Assembly (NCBI GenBank): GCA_009776345.1
Contig: WRLS01000053.1
Coordinates: 1-12,231, forward strand
Origin: Oscillospiraceae bacterium
Lineage (GTDB): Bacteria; Bacillota; Clostridia; Oscillospirales; Ruminococcaceae
Direction of reading: 5' to 3'
Length of the DNA stretch: 12,231 bases
The notes below the pieces were generated by a model. That model searched no databases and was not told the DNA's origin. It worked only from the letters and a program-made list of their open reading frames with translations. Each line of letters starts with the position of its first letter. Position 1 is the first letter of the stretch. Both the position numbers and the translations under genes were made by a program. Positions 6,914-12,231 of this stretch are shown one piece after another.

Positions 6914-8038
6914 GTGACTATACGCGAGAATATTTTATCAATCCTGCGCTTCGGCAGCTACGACCGATTCCCGATGGTAGCCTTTGGCTACTGGGATGAA
7001 ACAGTGAAAAAGTGGGTGGGCGAAGGCCATATCCCGCAGGAAGATGCCGACGCTTACTATGCAACAGGCGATAACGGTGATGGGGACAAAGCGATCATGA
7101 AGCGCTTGGGCTTCGATTATAACTGGTCGACTACATTTCCCGCGCAGTTTTCGCTGTTTCCCGCTTTTGAGGAAGCGCTGCTAGAGGAAAAACCCGACGG
7201 CAGCCGTATTATCCGGGACAACGCCGGGCTTATTTGCATGGTGAAGCCGGGGGTTATCTCAATCCCGGCGGAGGTAGGGACAACGCTTACGGGAAGGGAA
7301 GCCTGGGAGGAGCTTTATCTCCCGAAATTCCGGTGGTCGGAGGAACGGGTTGATATTGACCGTATAAAAACTATTCCCGCCCCGGAGGACAGGGAGATCC
7401 CGGCAGGGCTGTATTGCGGCTCATTGATGGGTACAATGCGCAATTTATTGGGGGTAGAGGCGCTGAGTTATCTCTACGCGGACGATGAAGAGCTTTTTGA
7501 GGAAATCGCGTATACCTTCGCCGACATAGCTTACCGCTGTGTAAAAAAATCCCTGGAAAGCGGGGCCGTGTTCGACTACGCGCACTTCTGGGAGGATATC
7601 TGCTTTAAAACCGGTCCGCTTGTCCATCCCGAGGTTTTCGCGCGGGTTGCGGGACCCGGCTACAAAAAAATTACCGCACTGCTGGCGGAATACGGCATAG
7701 ATATCGTGTCACTGGACTGCGACGGCATGATCGGCCACTTAATCCCGACGTGGATAAATAACGGCGTCAACACCATGTTCCCGATCGAGGTAGGCACCTG
7801 GCACGCAAGCATCGCGCCTTGGCGTGAAAAATACGGCAATGTAATCAAAGGCGTCGGCGGCATGGATAAAAGAGTGTTCGCTTATGATTACGCCGCTGTC
7901 GACCGTGAGGTTGAAAGGCTGCTGCCGCTTGTAAAGCTCGGCGGTTATATCCCTTGCCCCGATCACCGTATTGCGCCGGACGCTAAGTTTGAGAACGTGC
8001 AGTATTACTGCGAGCGGATGCGAAAGGCGCTGGGCTGA
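6914..8038 (+). CDS. Uroporphyrinogen decarboxylase-like (COG0407) protein
   Basis: A 374-residue protein of the UroD/MtaA-like superfamily, which includes true uroporphyrinogen decarboxylase and cobamide-dependent methyltransferases, plus many uncharacterised members in catabolic clusters. Family features are 'IDIVSLDCDG', 'NGVNTMFPIEVGTWH', 'GGMDKRVF' and the C-terminal 'GGYIPCPDHRIAPD'. It is unlikely to be haem-pathway HemE: no other tetrapyrrole gene is nearby and the N-terminal HemE signature is absent. The HxC zinc motif of MtaA-type methyltransferases is not evident; the matching place reads LDCDG. No corrinoid protein is encoded in the window. The start is GTG 6914, with AAAGGGGTGG at 6898-6907 at proper spacing. 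It may act on a methyl or carboxyl group of the pathway substrate, but this is only inference. Confidence 0.82.
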   Translation: MTIRENILSILRFGSYDRFPMVAFGYWDETVKKWVGEGHIPQEDADAYYATGDNGDGDKAIMKRLGFDYNWSTTFPAQFSLFPAFEEALLEEKPDGSRIIRDNAGLICMVKPGVISIPAEVGTTLTGREAWEELYLPKFRWSEERVDIDRIKTIPAPEDREIPAGLYCGSLMGTMRNLLGVEALSYLYADDEELFEEIAYTFADIAYRCVKKSLESGAVFDYAHFWEDICFKTGPLVHPEVFARVAGPGYKKITALLAEYGIDIVSLDCDGMIGHLIPTWINNGVNTMFPIEVGTWHASIAPWREKYGNVIKGVGGMDKRVFAYDYAAVDREVERLLPLVKLGGYIPCPDHRIAPDAKFENVQYYCERMRKALG

Positions 8039-8074
8039 TTACCGTAAAATAAATAGAATGGAGAGAATGAAATC

Positions 8075-8671
8075 ATGCCAAAATTATTGTTTCAAGGGCA
8101 CGGAAGCCTGCGGTTGACCGCCGATGACGGGCGTATTGTTTACATCGACCCGTATAAGGGCAAAGGCTACGATTTACCCGCCGACATTATTCTTGTCACG
8201 CATCAGCACTCGGATCATAACCGGGTGGAACTCTGCGCCCAAAAGCCTGACTGCCGCATTATCACAAATAAAGAAGCCCTCGAAGGCGGCAGCCATAACA
8301 GCTTCGGCATTGAGGGGATATTTATTCAAGCAGTCGAAGCAAGCAACAAAAACCATGACCCGAAGCTGTGTGTCGGCTTCATCATCACAATTGATGGCGT
8401 AAAGCTCTACGCAAGCGGCGATACATCCAAAACGCAGCAAATGGGGTCATTCGCCGCTTTGGCGCTCGATTACGCCCTGTTCCCCGGCGACGGTATGTAC
8501 AACATGGGTTTGGAGGAAGCCGCCGAATGTGCGCGGATTGTCGGCGCGAAGCATAATATCCTCATCCATTTAAAGCCCGGCGAATCTTACCGCAAGAAAG
8601 GCGAAAAGTGGGGCGCGCCGAATAAGCTTGTCATGGATGAAGGCGAAGAAATCGAATTGCGCAAATCTTAG
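8075..8671 (+). CDS. UlaG/UPF0173-like metallo-beta-lactamase fold hydrolase (third of three)
   Basis: A 198-residue MBL-fold protein of the UlaG/YtkL-like (COG2220, UPF0173) branch, which includes ascorbate-6-phosphate lactonase. Ligands seen are H43-x-H45-x-D47-H48 ('VTHQHSDHN'), H94 ('NKNHDPK'), D116 in 'LYASGDTSK' and H165 ('LIHLKPG'). The early 'FQGHGSLRL' fits the branch, where a glycine/histidine-rich strand opens the domain. It differs clearly in motif context from the other two MBL proteins in the run, so the three are not recent duplicates. It is the last plus-strand gene, 36 nt after the UroD-like gene, and ends 6 nt from the convergent rseP stop. It is probably the final gene of the operon; the substrate is unknown. 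Confidence 0.83.
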   Translation: MPKLLFQGHGSLRLTADDGRIVYIDPYKGKGYDLPADIILVTHQHSDHNRVELCAQKPDCRIITNKEALEGGSHNSFGIEGIFIQAVEASNKNHDPKLCVGFIITIDGVKLYASGDTSKTQQMGSFAALALDYALFPGDGMYNMGLEEAAECARIVGAKHNILIHLKPGESYRKKGEKWGAPNKLVMDEGEEIELRKS

Positions 8672-8677
8672 TCTTAA
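8672..8677. other. Six-nucleotide convergent junction between the two operons
   Basis: The stop codon of the third MBL gene (plus strand) and the stop of rseP (minus strand) are separated by 6 nt. I see no GC-rich hairpin with a T-run on either strand between about 8640 and 8720, so termination must depend on something else or lie inside the opposing genes. Confidence 0.7.
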
Positions 8678-9733
8678 TCACACAAACAACTTCATAATAT
8701 CGCTGAAGGTCACGAAAATCATCAGCCCAATCAGCATTACAAACCCGGCGATGTTTACGATCCCCTCATATTTTGGGTTGACGGGCTTGCGGCGTATGCC
8801 TTCAATCGCAAGGAAGATGATCCTGCCGCCGTCCAAAGCAGGGAAGGGGAGCAGGTTGAAAACGCCGAGGTTTACGGTGATATAGCTCACCAGCAGCAGG
8901 AACGGCCTTGCCCCGGCAGTGGACGCCTGCCCTATTGCCTCGGTTACGCCCACCGGCCCGGAAAGCTGGTTGAAGCCGAACCGCCCGGTAAGCAGGTCGA
9001 TGAATGAGCCCCAGACCTGCCTGATAAGCGAACCTGTCCAATTAAATGAATTGCCGATGACCCCCCATGCTGTTGGCTCGGCCCCCACGATTTTGAAATC
9101 TACATAAATGAAATCCGGCCCGGCTTCATCAAACCTATCCATGCGGAACGGGACGTCAAGGAGAAGCTTTTCGCCGCCGCGGTCAACCTCCATGCGCATG
9201 GTCGGGTGGCGCTGGCGCATGAATTCATAGAGCAGGTCGTTGTCGGTCCGCACGCGCCGCCCGTTTATCCGCGTGATTGTATCCCCGACCTGAAGCTGGC
9301 TGCTGCTGACGGCATCGTCGGAAAAGGCGGCGATCTGCGTTGTACCCAGCAAATTAGCCTGGGATGACAGCACGCAAAGGATCACAAGCCCCAGCGCGAG
9401 GTTCATCAGCGACCCTGCAAAAAAGAAGATAAAACGCTTGTATAACGGCGCATCGGGAAGCGCGATAGATTTTTTCGGGCTGCCTTCATCCTCGGCTTTT
9501 ATGTTCAGCCCGTCGTTTTCGCCCTCTACCGCCACAAAGCCGCCGATGGGCAAAAGCCGCAGTGCATAGCGCGTCCCGCCCCTTGTAAAGCCCGCGATTT
9601 TCGGACCCATCCCCATGGCAAATTCAAGCACTTTGATGCCCGCCCATTTTGCCGAGAAATAATGCCCCAGCTCGTGGACGAAAATCAGCGCGCCGAAAAC
9701 CAAAACCGCAAGCAAAATTGACCAAATATTCAT
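8678..9733 (-). CDS. rseP: RseP/RasP-type site-2 intramembrane zinc metalloprotease
   Basis: An integral membrane protease of 351 residues that cleaves substrates within the membrane, classically anti-sigma factors and remnant signal peptides. The zinc site is H20-E21-x2-H24 in the first membrane segment ('LIFVHELGHYFSAKW'), with the third ligand region 'NLLPFPALDGGR' in a later membrane segment. Between them are a hydrophobic segment around 'FIFFFAGSLMNLALGLVILCVL' (positions roughly 107-128), then a single PDZ domain around 'LQVGDTITRINGRRV'. A last membrane helix lies at the C-terminus. Length and one-PDZ layout fit Gram-positive RasP rather than the two-PDZ E. coli RseP. It is the last gene of the uppS-cdsA-dxr-rseP block, as in many bacteria. 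No clear Shine-Dalgarno sequence precedes ATG 9733; a strong hairpin occupies the region just upstream instead. Confidence 0.95.
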   Translation of the reverse strand: MNIWSILLAVLVFGALIFVHELGHYFSAKWAGIKVLEFAMGMGPKIAGFTRGGTRYALRLLPIGGFVAVEGENDGLNIKAEDEGSPKKSIALPDAPLYKRFIFFFAGSLMNLALGLVILCVLSSQANLLGTTQIAAFSDDAVSSSQLQVGDTITRINGRRVRTDNDLLYEFMRQRHPTMRMEVDRGGEKLLLDVPFRMDRFDEAGPDFIYVDFKIVGAEPTAWGVIGNSFNWTGSLIRQVWGSFIDLLTGRFGFNQLSGPVGVTEAIGQASTAGARPFLLLVSYITVNLGVFNLLPFPALDGGRIIFLAIEGIRRKPVNPKYEGIVNIAGFVMLIGLMIFVTFSDIMKLFV

Positions 9734-9742
9734 GTGTTTACC

Positions 9743-9770
9743 GCAGCGGCGCGAAGCTTTCGCCCGCTGC
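9743..9770. other. GC-rich hairpin directly upstream of rseP
   Basis: GCAGCGG (9743-9749) pairs with CCGCTGC (9764-9770). The stem continues after one bulged C as GCGAA (9751-9755) with TTCGC (9759-9763), closing a 3-nt loop: 12 base pairs in total. In the minus-strand mRNA it would end 9 nt before the rseP start, where a ribosome has to bind. In the plus direction it is followed by CCTTTCTTTT and looks like a terminator, but there is no plus-strand gene for it to serve. It may modulate rseP translation or stabilise an mRNA end; the function is unproven. Confidence 0.6.
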
Positions 9771-9780
9771 CCTTTCTTTT

Positions 9781-9943
9781 AGAAGTTGTGTTCATAAGCG
9801 AAATGTGCCGGAACGACGAGCGGATTTTTTGCCGGACAAGGCAAATTTTCGCAGGAATACTCCATGTATTTCAAGGAAATTTAACGCGGTACGGCGGTAA
9901 AGCCGCCGTCGTTACGTGCCTTTGAGCTATGAACACAGCTTCT
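9781..9943. repeat. Long imperfect palindromic repeat, MITE-like, inserted at the dxr 3' end
   Basis: The outer ends are inverted repeats: AGAAGTTGTGTTCATA at 9781-9796 and, read on the minus strand, AGAAGCTGTGTTCATA at 9943-9928, 15 of 16 identical. Similarity continues inward with small gaps to about 9824 and 9904 (shared AACGAC and GCGG blocks). The core also folds back: 'GCAAATTTTCGCAGGAATAC' (9841-9860) against the reverse complement of 9866-9887, with the centre near 9863. A small perfect stem, ACGGCGG/CCGCCGT, lies at 9891-9909. TTA is found at both outer edges (9779-9781 and 9943-9945) and could be a short target duplication. No transposase is encoded. A non-autonomous insertion or REP-like family is the best reading; a structured RNA element is the alternative. 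There is no second copy in this window. Confidence 0.65.
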
Positions 9944-11089
9944 TAGCTTGGTTAGGACAAATTCCCTGGCGGCACGGTCGGCGGCTTCTACCGCGTCAAG
10001 CGTACAACCGCCGTCTATTTTCAAATCCTCGACCGCCGCCATGACTAGCTCCCCAATCTCAAGGAAGCCAATCTTTCCGCTGAGGAAAAGCGAAACCGCC
10101 TGCTCGTTTGCGCCGTTTGCGATGCAGGGGTACAGCCCGCCTTTTTTCGCGGCCAGAAGACAGGCGGACAGGCATATAAATGTATCAAGGTCGGGCTTTG
10201 CAAAGGTTAGGCTGCCATAGTCTGTGAGTGACAGATGCTTCCCTGTTACCGGAAGGCGGCGCGGGAAGGTGAGCGCGTATTGTATCGCCTGGCGCATATC
10301 GGGCACGCCAAGCTGCGCGATCACCGCACCGTCATTGTACTGCACTGCGGAATGGACAATGCTCTGCCTGTGTACCACAATCTCGATTTGCTCATGCGTT
10401 AACCCGAAAAGCCGCATTGCTTCGATGTATTCCAGGCCTTTGTTCATCAAGGTCGCGCAGTCTGTTGTTATCTTTGCGCCCATATCCCAGTTAGGGTGTT
10501 TTAGCGCTTGCTGTGTTGTCACATTTTGCAGATCATCTCTGCGCATCCCGTAAAAAGGCCCGCCGGATGCTGTCAAGATAATCCCCTTTACATCCTCGCG
10601 CGCGCTTGACTGCATACACTGCCAAATGGCGCTGTGTTCGGAATCTATGGGGAAGATGCTTTCCCCCAATACACCGCGCGACATAACAAGCTCGCCGCCG
10701 GCGACTAAGGATTCTTTATTCGCAAGGGCGACGCTGTTGCCGCTTTCAAGCGCCGCAAGCGTCGGCCTAAGCCCCGCAATCCCGACAACCGCGTTGACGG
10801 CCCTGCCGCACGGCATTGCGCCAACCTCACAGACCGAATCCGCCCCGGCAAGGACAGCTATATCAGTGTCCGCCAGCGACTGTTTGAGCGCGGGGTACGC
10901 GGTTTTATCCGCTATTGCAACGGCTTTCGGGCGATACTTCCTTGCCTGCCTTTCAAGCAAAGAAGCGTTGGACCCTGCGGCAAGCGCGGTTATTTTAAAA
11001 CCGCGCGCCTCCGCGACAGCCAGCGCCTGCACTCCGACAGAGCCTGTCGACCCTAAAACGGTAATATTGTCAATGCCGCTTCTTACCAA
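9881..11089 (-). CDS. dxr: 1-deoxy-D-xylulose 5-phosphate reductoisomerase
   Basis: Converts DXP to MEP with NADPH, the committed step of the non-mevalonate isoprenoid pathway, in the cytoplasm. Motifs: the NADPH loop G13-S-T-G-S-V-G19, 'ALANKESLVAGGELV' (121-135), metal ligands D149 and E151 in 'PIDSEHSA', substrate loop residues H199 and W202 in 'KHPNWDMG', and N216-K217-x2-E220 in 'MNKGLE'. All are intact. The start is TTG 11089: there is an in-frame stop just upstream, and AAAAGGA at 11102-11108 is the likely ribosome binding site, though 12 nt away. Length is 402 residues; without the last 20 (383-402) it would be 382, close to Gram-positive homologues. Those 20 codons and the TAA stop are read from the palindromic repeat at 9781-9943, so the C-terminal tail appears to be acquired. 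It lies 25 nt after cdsA in the same operon. Confidence 0.96.
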   Translation of the reverse strand: MVRSGIDNITVLGSTGSVGVQALAVAEARGFKITALAAGSNASLLERQARKYRPKAVAIADKTAYPALKQSLADTDIAVLAGADSVCEVGAMPCGRAVNAVVGIAGLRPTLAALESGNSVALANKESLVAGGELVMSRGVLGESIFPIDSEHSAIWQCMQSSAREDVKGIILTASGGPFYGMRRDDLQNVTTQQALKHPNWDMGAKITTDCATLMNKGLEYIEAMRLFGLTHEQIEIVVHRQSIVHSAVQYNDGAVIAQLGVPDMRQAIQYALTFPRRLPVTGKHLSLTDYGSLTFAKPDLDTFICLSACLLAAKKGGLYPCIANGANEQAVSLFLSGKIGFLEIGELVMAAVEDLKIDGGCTLDAVEAADRAAREFVLTKLRSCVHSSKARNDGGFTAVPR

Positions 11090-11114
11090 TTATTCTACGC
11101 ATCCTTTTCCAAAA

Positions 11115-11963
11115 CTATACTAATAAAGTAACAACACTGATATTGCACACCGCAATATAAACCGACGGCATTGTAAACAATACACTGTCAAAGCGGTCCA
11201 TTACGCCGCCGTGCCCGGGCATCATCGTGCCGAAATCCTTGACCCCGTATTGACGCTTGACAGCGGAAGCGGCAAGGTCGCCGAACATCCCGATTACCGA
11301 AAACACGGGGGTCAACAGCAGCAGCCGCAAATAATCCACGCGGATCGGCATCCCGAGCCTATACATCAGCAAGCTGTATAAGAACGCGACCAAAGCCATG
11401 CAAAATGTTGCCGCCAAAATGCCCCCCGCCGCGCCTTCCCATGTTTTTTTAGGGCTGATTACAGGCGCGAGCTTATGCTTGCCCAAATAAATGCCCGCGA
11501 AATACGCGCCGGTGTCGGTGAGCCACGCCGCCCCAAGCGCCCAAAGCAAATACAGCCCGCCCACTGCCATGCCGAATGAATCGCGGAGCATGACAGCGGC
11601 GCAGAAAAATACCGGTACGATCAGCGCGAAGAAAAACGCCAACGCGGCTTTTTCGGCGCGCAGAGTGCCGAAGCCTTTCAGCAGGACGATAAAATACAGC
11701 AGTACCACCGCAAACAGCGCCGACAGGAAGCGCGGCACGGACGCAAATATATAAGCGCCGGTAAACGGGACCGCCGCCGCCACCGTAAGCGACAGCACAA
11801 GAAGGCCGCGCGGCTTGTTGCATTTCACGGCAGAAAGCAGCTCATAAACGGCTAAGATGCAAAGCGCGCTTATGACCGCGTTAAAACCCGGCGTATTAAA
11901 AATCAGCATAACCACCGCTAAAATCCCAAGCCCGACAACGGCGGTCAGTACACGCTGCCTCAA
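11115..11963 (-). CDS. cdsA: Phosphatidate cytidylyltransferase (CDP-diacylglycerol synthase)
   Basis: Makes CDP-diacylglycerol from phosphatidate and CTP for phospholipid synthesis, in the membrane. About 282 residues, mostly hydrophobic with several membrane helices. The C-terminal family signature is complete: 'SAVKRQYGVKDFG' followed by 'MPGHGGVMDRFD', which holds the conserved K-D and H-G-G-x-x-D-R-x-D residues. 'SPKKTWEGAAGG' is the upstream conserved loop. The start is uncertain: GTG 11972, ATG 11969 and TTG 11963 are in frame. TTG 11963 gives the usual opening M-R-Q-R-V-L-T-A and places AGGGTG (11976-11971) 7 nt upstream, so it is preferred. The alternatives add only 2-3 residues. The gene lies 8-17 nt after uppS. 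Confidence 0.95.
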   Translation of the reverse strand: MRQRVLTAVVGLGILAVVMLIFNTPGFNAVISALCILAVYELLSAVKCNKPRGLLVLSLTVAAAVPFTGAYIFASVPRFLSALFAVVLLYFIVLLKGFGTLRAEKAALAFFFALIVPVFFCAAVMLRDSFGMAVGGLYLLWALGAAWLTDTGAYFAGIYLGKHKLAPVISPKKTWEGAAGGILAATFCMALVAFLYSLLMYRLGMPIRVDYLRLLLLTPVFSVIGMFGDLAASAVKRQYGVKDFGTMMPGHGGVMDRFDSVLFTMPSVYIAVCNISVVTLLV

Positions 11964-11980
11964 AAACATCACCCTAATTT

Positions 11981-12231
11981 TTATTCAATTGCCCCTTTAC
12001 GGCGGCGGCGCAGACTGTACTGCGCCAATGCATCGTCGAAATGCGCCGGTGTAAAATCAGGCCAAAGGGCCTCGGGGAAGACATATTCGGCGTAGGCGCT
12101 CTGCCACAGCAAAAAGTTGGAAACCCTGTATTCGCCGCTTGTGCGGATGATCAGGTCAACCTCCGGCTGCCCTGCGGTATAAAGCCCAGCGGCGAAATCA
12201 TCCTCCGTGAGGGAGTCGATGCTGCCGATTT
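11981..12231 (-). CDS. uppS: Isoprenyl transferase (undecaprenyl diphosphate synthase), C-terminal part
   Basis: Read on the minus strand from 12229 to the TAA at 11983-11981, 82 residues are visible, and the gene runs off the right edge. The signature 'DLIIRTSGEYRVSNFLLWQ' followed by 'AYAEYVFPEALWPDF' is diagnostic of cis-prenyltransferases that extend farnesyl diphosphate to the C55 lipid carrier used in cell wall synthesis. The conserved R-T-S-G-E, the second arginine (R in EYRVSNF) and the final E-x-F/L-W-P-D block are all present. It is the first visible gene of the minus-strand block, and its product needs the isoprenoid precursors made through Dxr encoded two genes downstream. Confidence 0.95.
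   Translation of the reverse strand, partial: IGSIDSLTEDDFAAGLYTAGQPEVDLIIRTSGEYRVSNFLLWQSAYAEYVFPEALWPDFTPAHFDDALAQYSLRRRRKGAIE

Noticed and set aside
6914..8038. Haem-pathway uroporphyrinogen decarboxylase (hemE)
   Set aside because: The HemE N-terminal signature is absent, no tetrapyrrole genes are nearby, and the C-terminal GGYIPCPDH pattern belongs to the catabolic COG0407 relatives.
9743..9780. Rho-independent terminator on the plus strand (hairpin followed by CCTTTCTTTT)
   Set aside because: No plus-strand gene ends nearby; the region lies between two minus-strand genes. In the minus orientation the hairpin is followed by no T-run. It is kept only as a hairpin.
9734..9880. Riboswitch or small gene in the dxr-rseP gap
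   Set aside because: The gap is accounted for by the palindromic repeat and the GC-rich hairpin. I recognise no riboswitch class, and the short frames here have no ribosome binding site.
10626..11123. 165-codon open frame on the plus strand
   Set aside because: Antisense to dxr; serine/alanine/proline-rich composition typical of a shadow frame.

Overview
The window looks like a piece of chromosome from an anaerobic, fairly GC-rich bacterium of the Clostridia type. The evidence is an oxygen-sensitive glycyl radical enzyme (GRE) with its activase, strong AGGAGG-type ribosome binding sites combined with several TTG/GTG starts, use of the MEP isoprenoid pathway, and the uppS-cdsA-dxr-rseP gene order common in Firmicutes and many other bacteria. 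The taxonomic placement is inference; no rRNA or other marker gene is present.

Positions 1-8671, plus strand: one tightly packed run of nine genes, probably one catabolic operon whose promoter and first gene(s) lie upstream of the window. In order: the 3' part of a SAF-domain oxidoreductase (homoserine dehydrogenase-like), a radical-SAM GRE-activating enzyme, the GRE itself (catalytic Cys404-Trp-Glu406, radical Gly735), a first metallo-beta-lactamase (MBL) fold hydrolase, an aldo/keto reductase, an arylamine N-acetyltransferase, a second MBL hydrolase, a uroporphyrinogen decarboxylase-like (COG0407-type) protein, and a third, UlaG/UPF0173-like MBL hydrolase. Gaps are mostly 1-36 nt. All recognisable catalytic residues are intact. 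The set does not match any GRE pathway I can name. A plausible but unproven logic is that the GRE makes an aldehyde or similar carbonyl, the reductase reduces it, hydrolases open lactones, thioesters or esters, and the acetyltransferase handles an amine.

Positions 8678-12231, minus strand: the housekeeping block uppS (3' part only), cdsA, dxr and rseP, converging on the catabolic operon with only 6 nt between the two stop codons. These genes serve undecaprenyl and CDP-diacylglycerol synthesis, isoprenoid precursor synthesis and intramembrane proteolysis.

The dxr-rseP junction (about 9740-9945) is the structurally odd place. A 161-163 bp imperfect palindrome with near-perfect 16-bp terminal inverted repeats looks like a small non-autonomous mobile repeat. 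It has replaced the end of dxr, so that the last 20 codons and the stop of dxr lie inside the repeat. Between this repeat and rseP there is a second, compact GC-rich hairpin ending 9 nt before the rseP start codon, where a normal Shine-Dalgarno sequence would be expected but is not seen.
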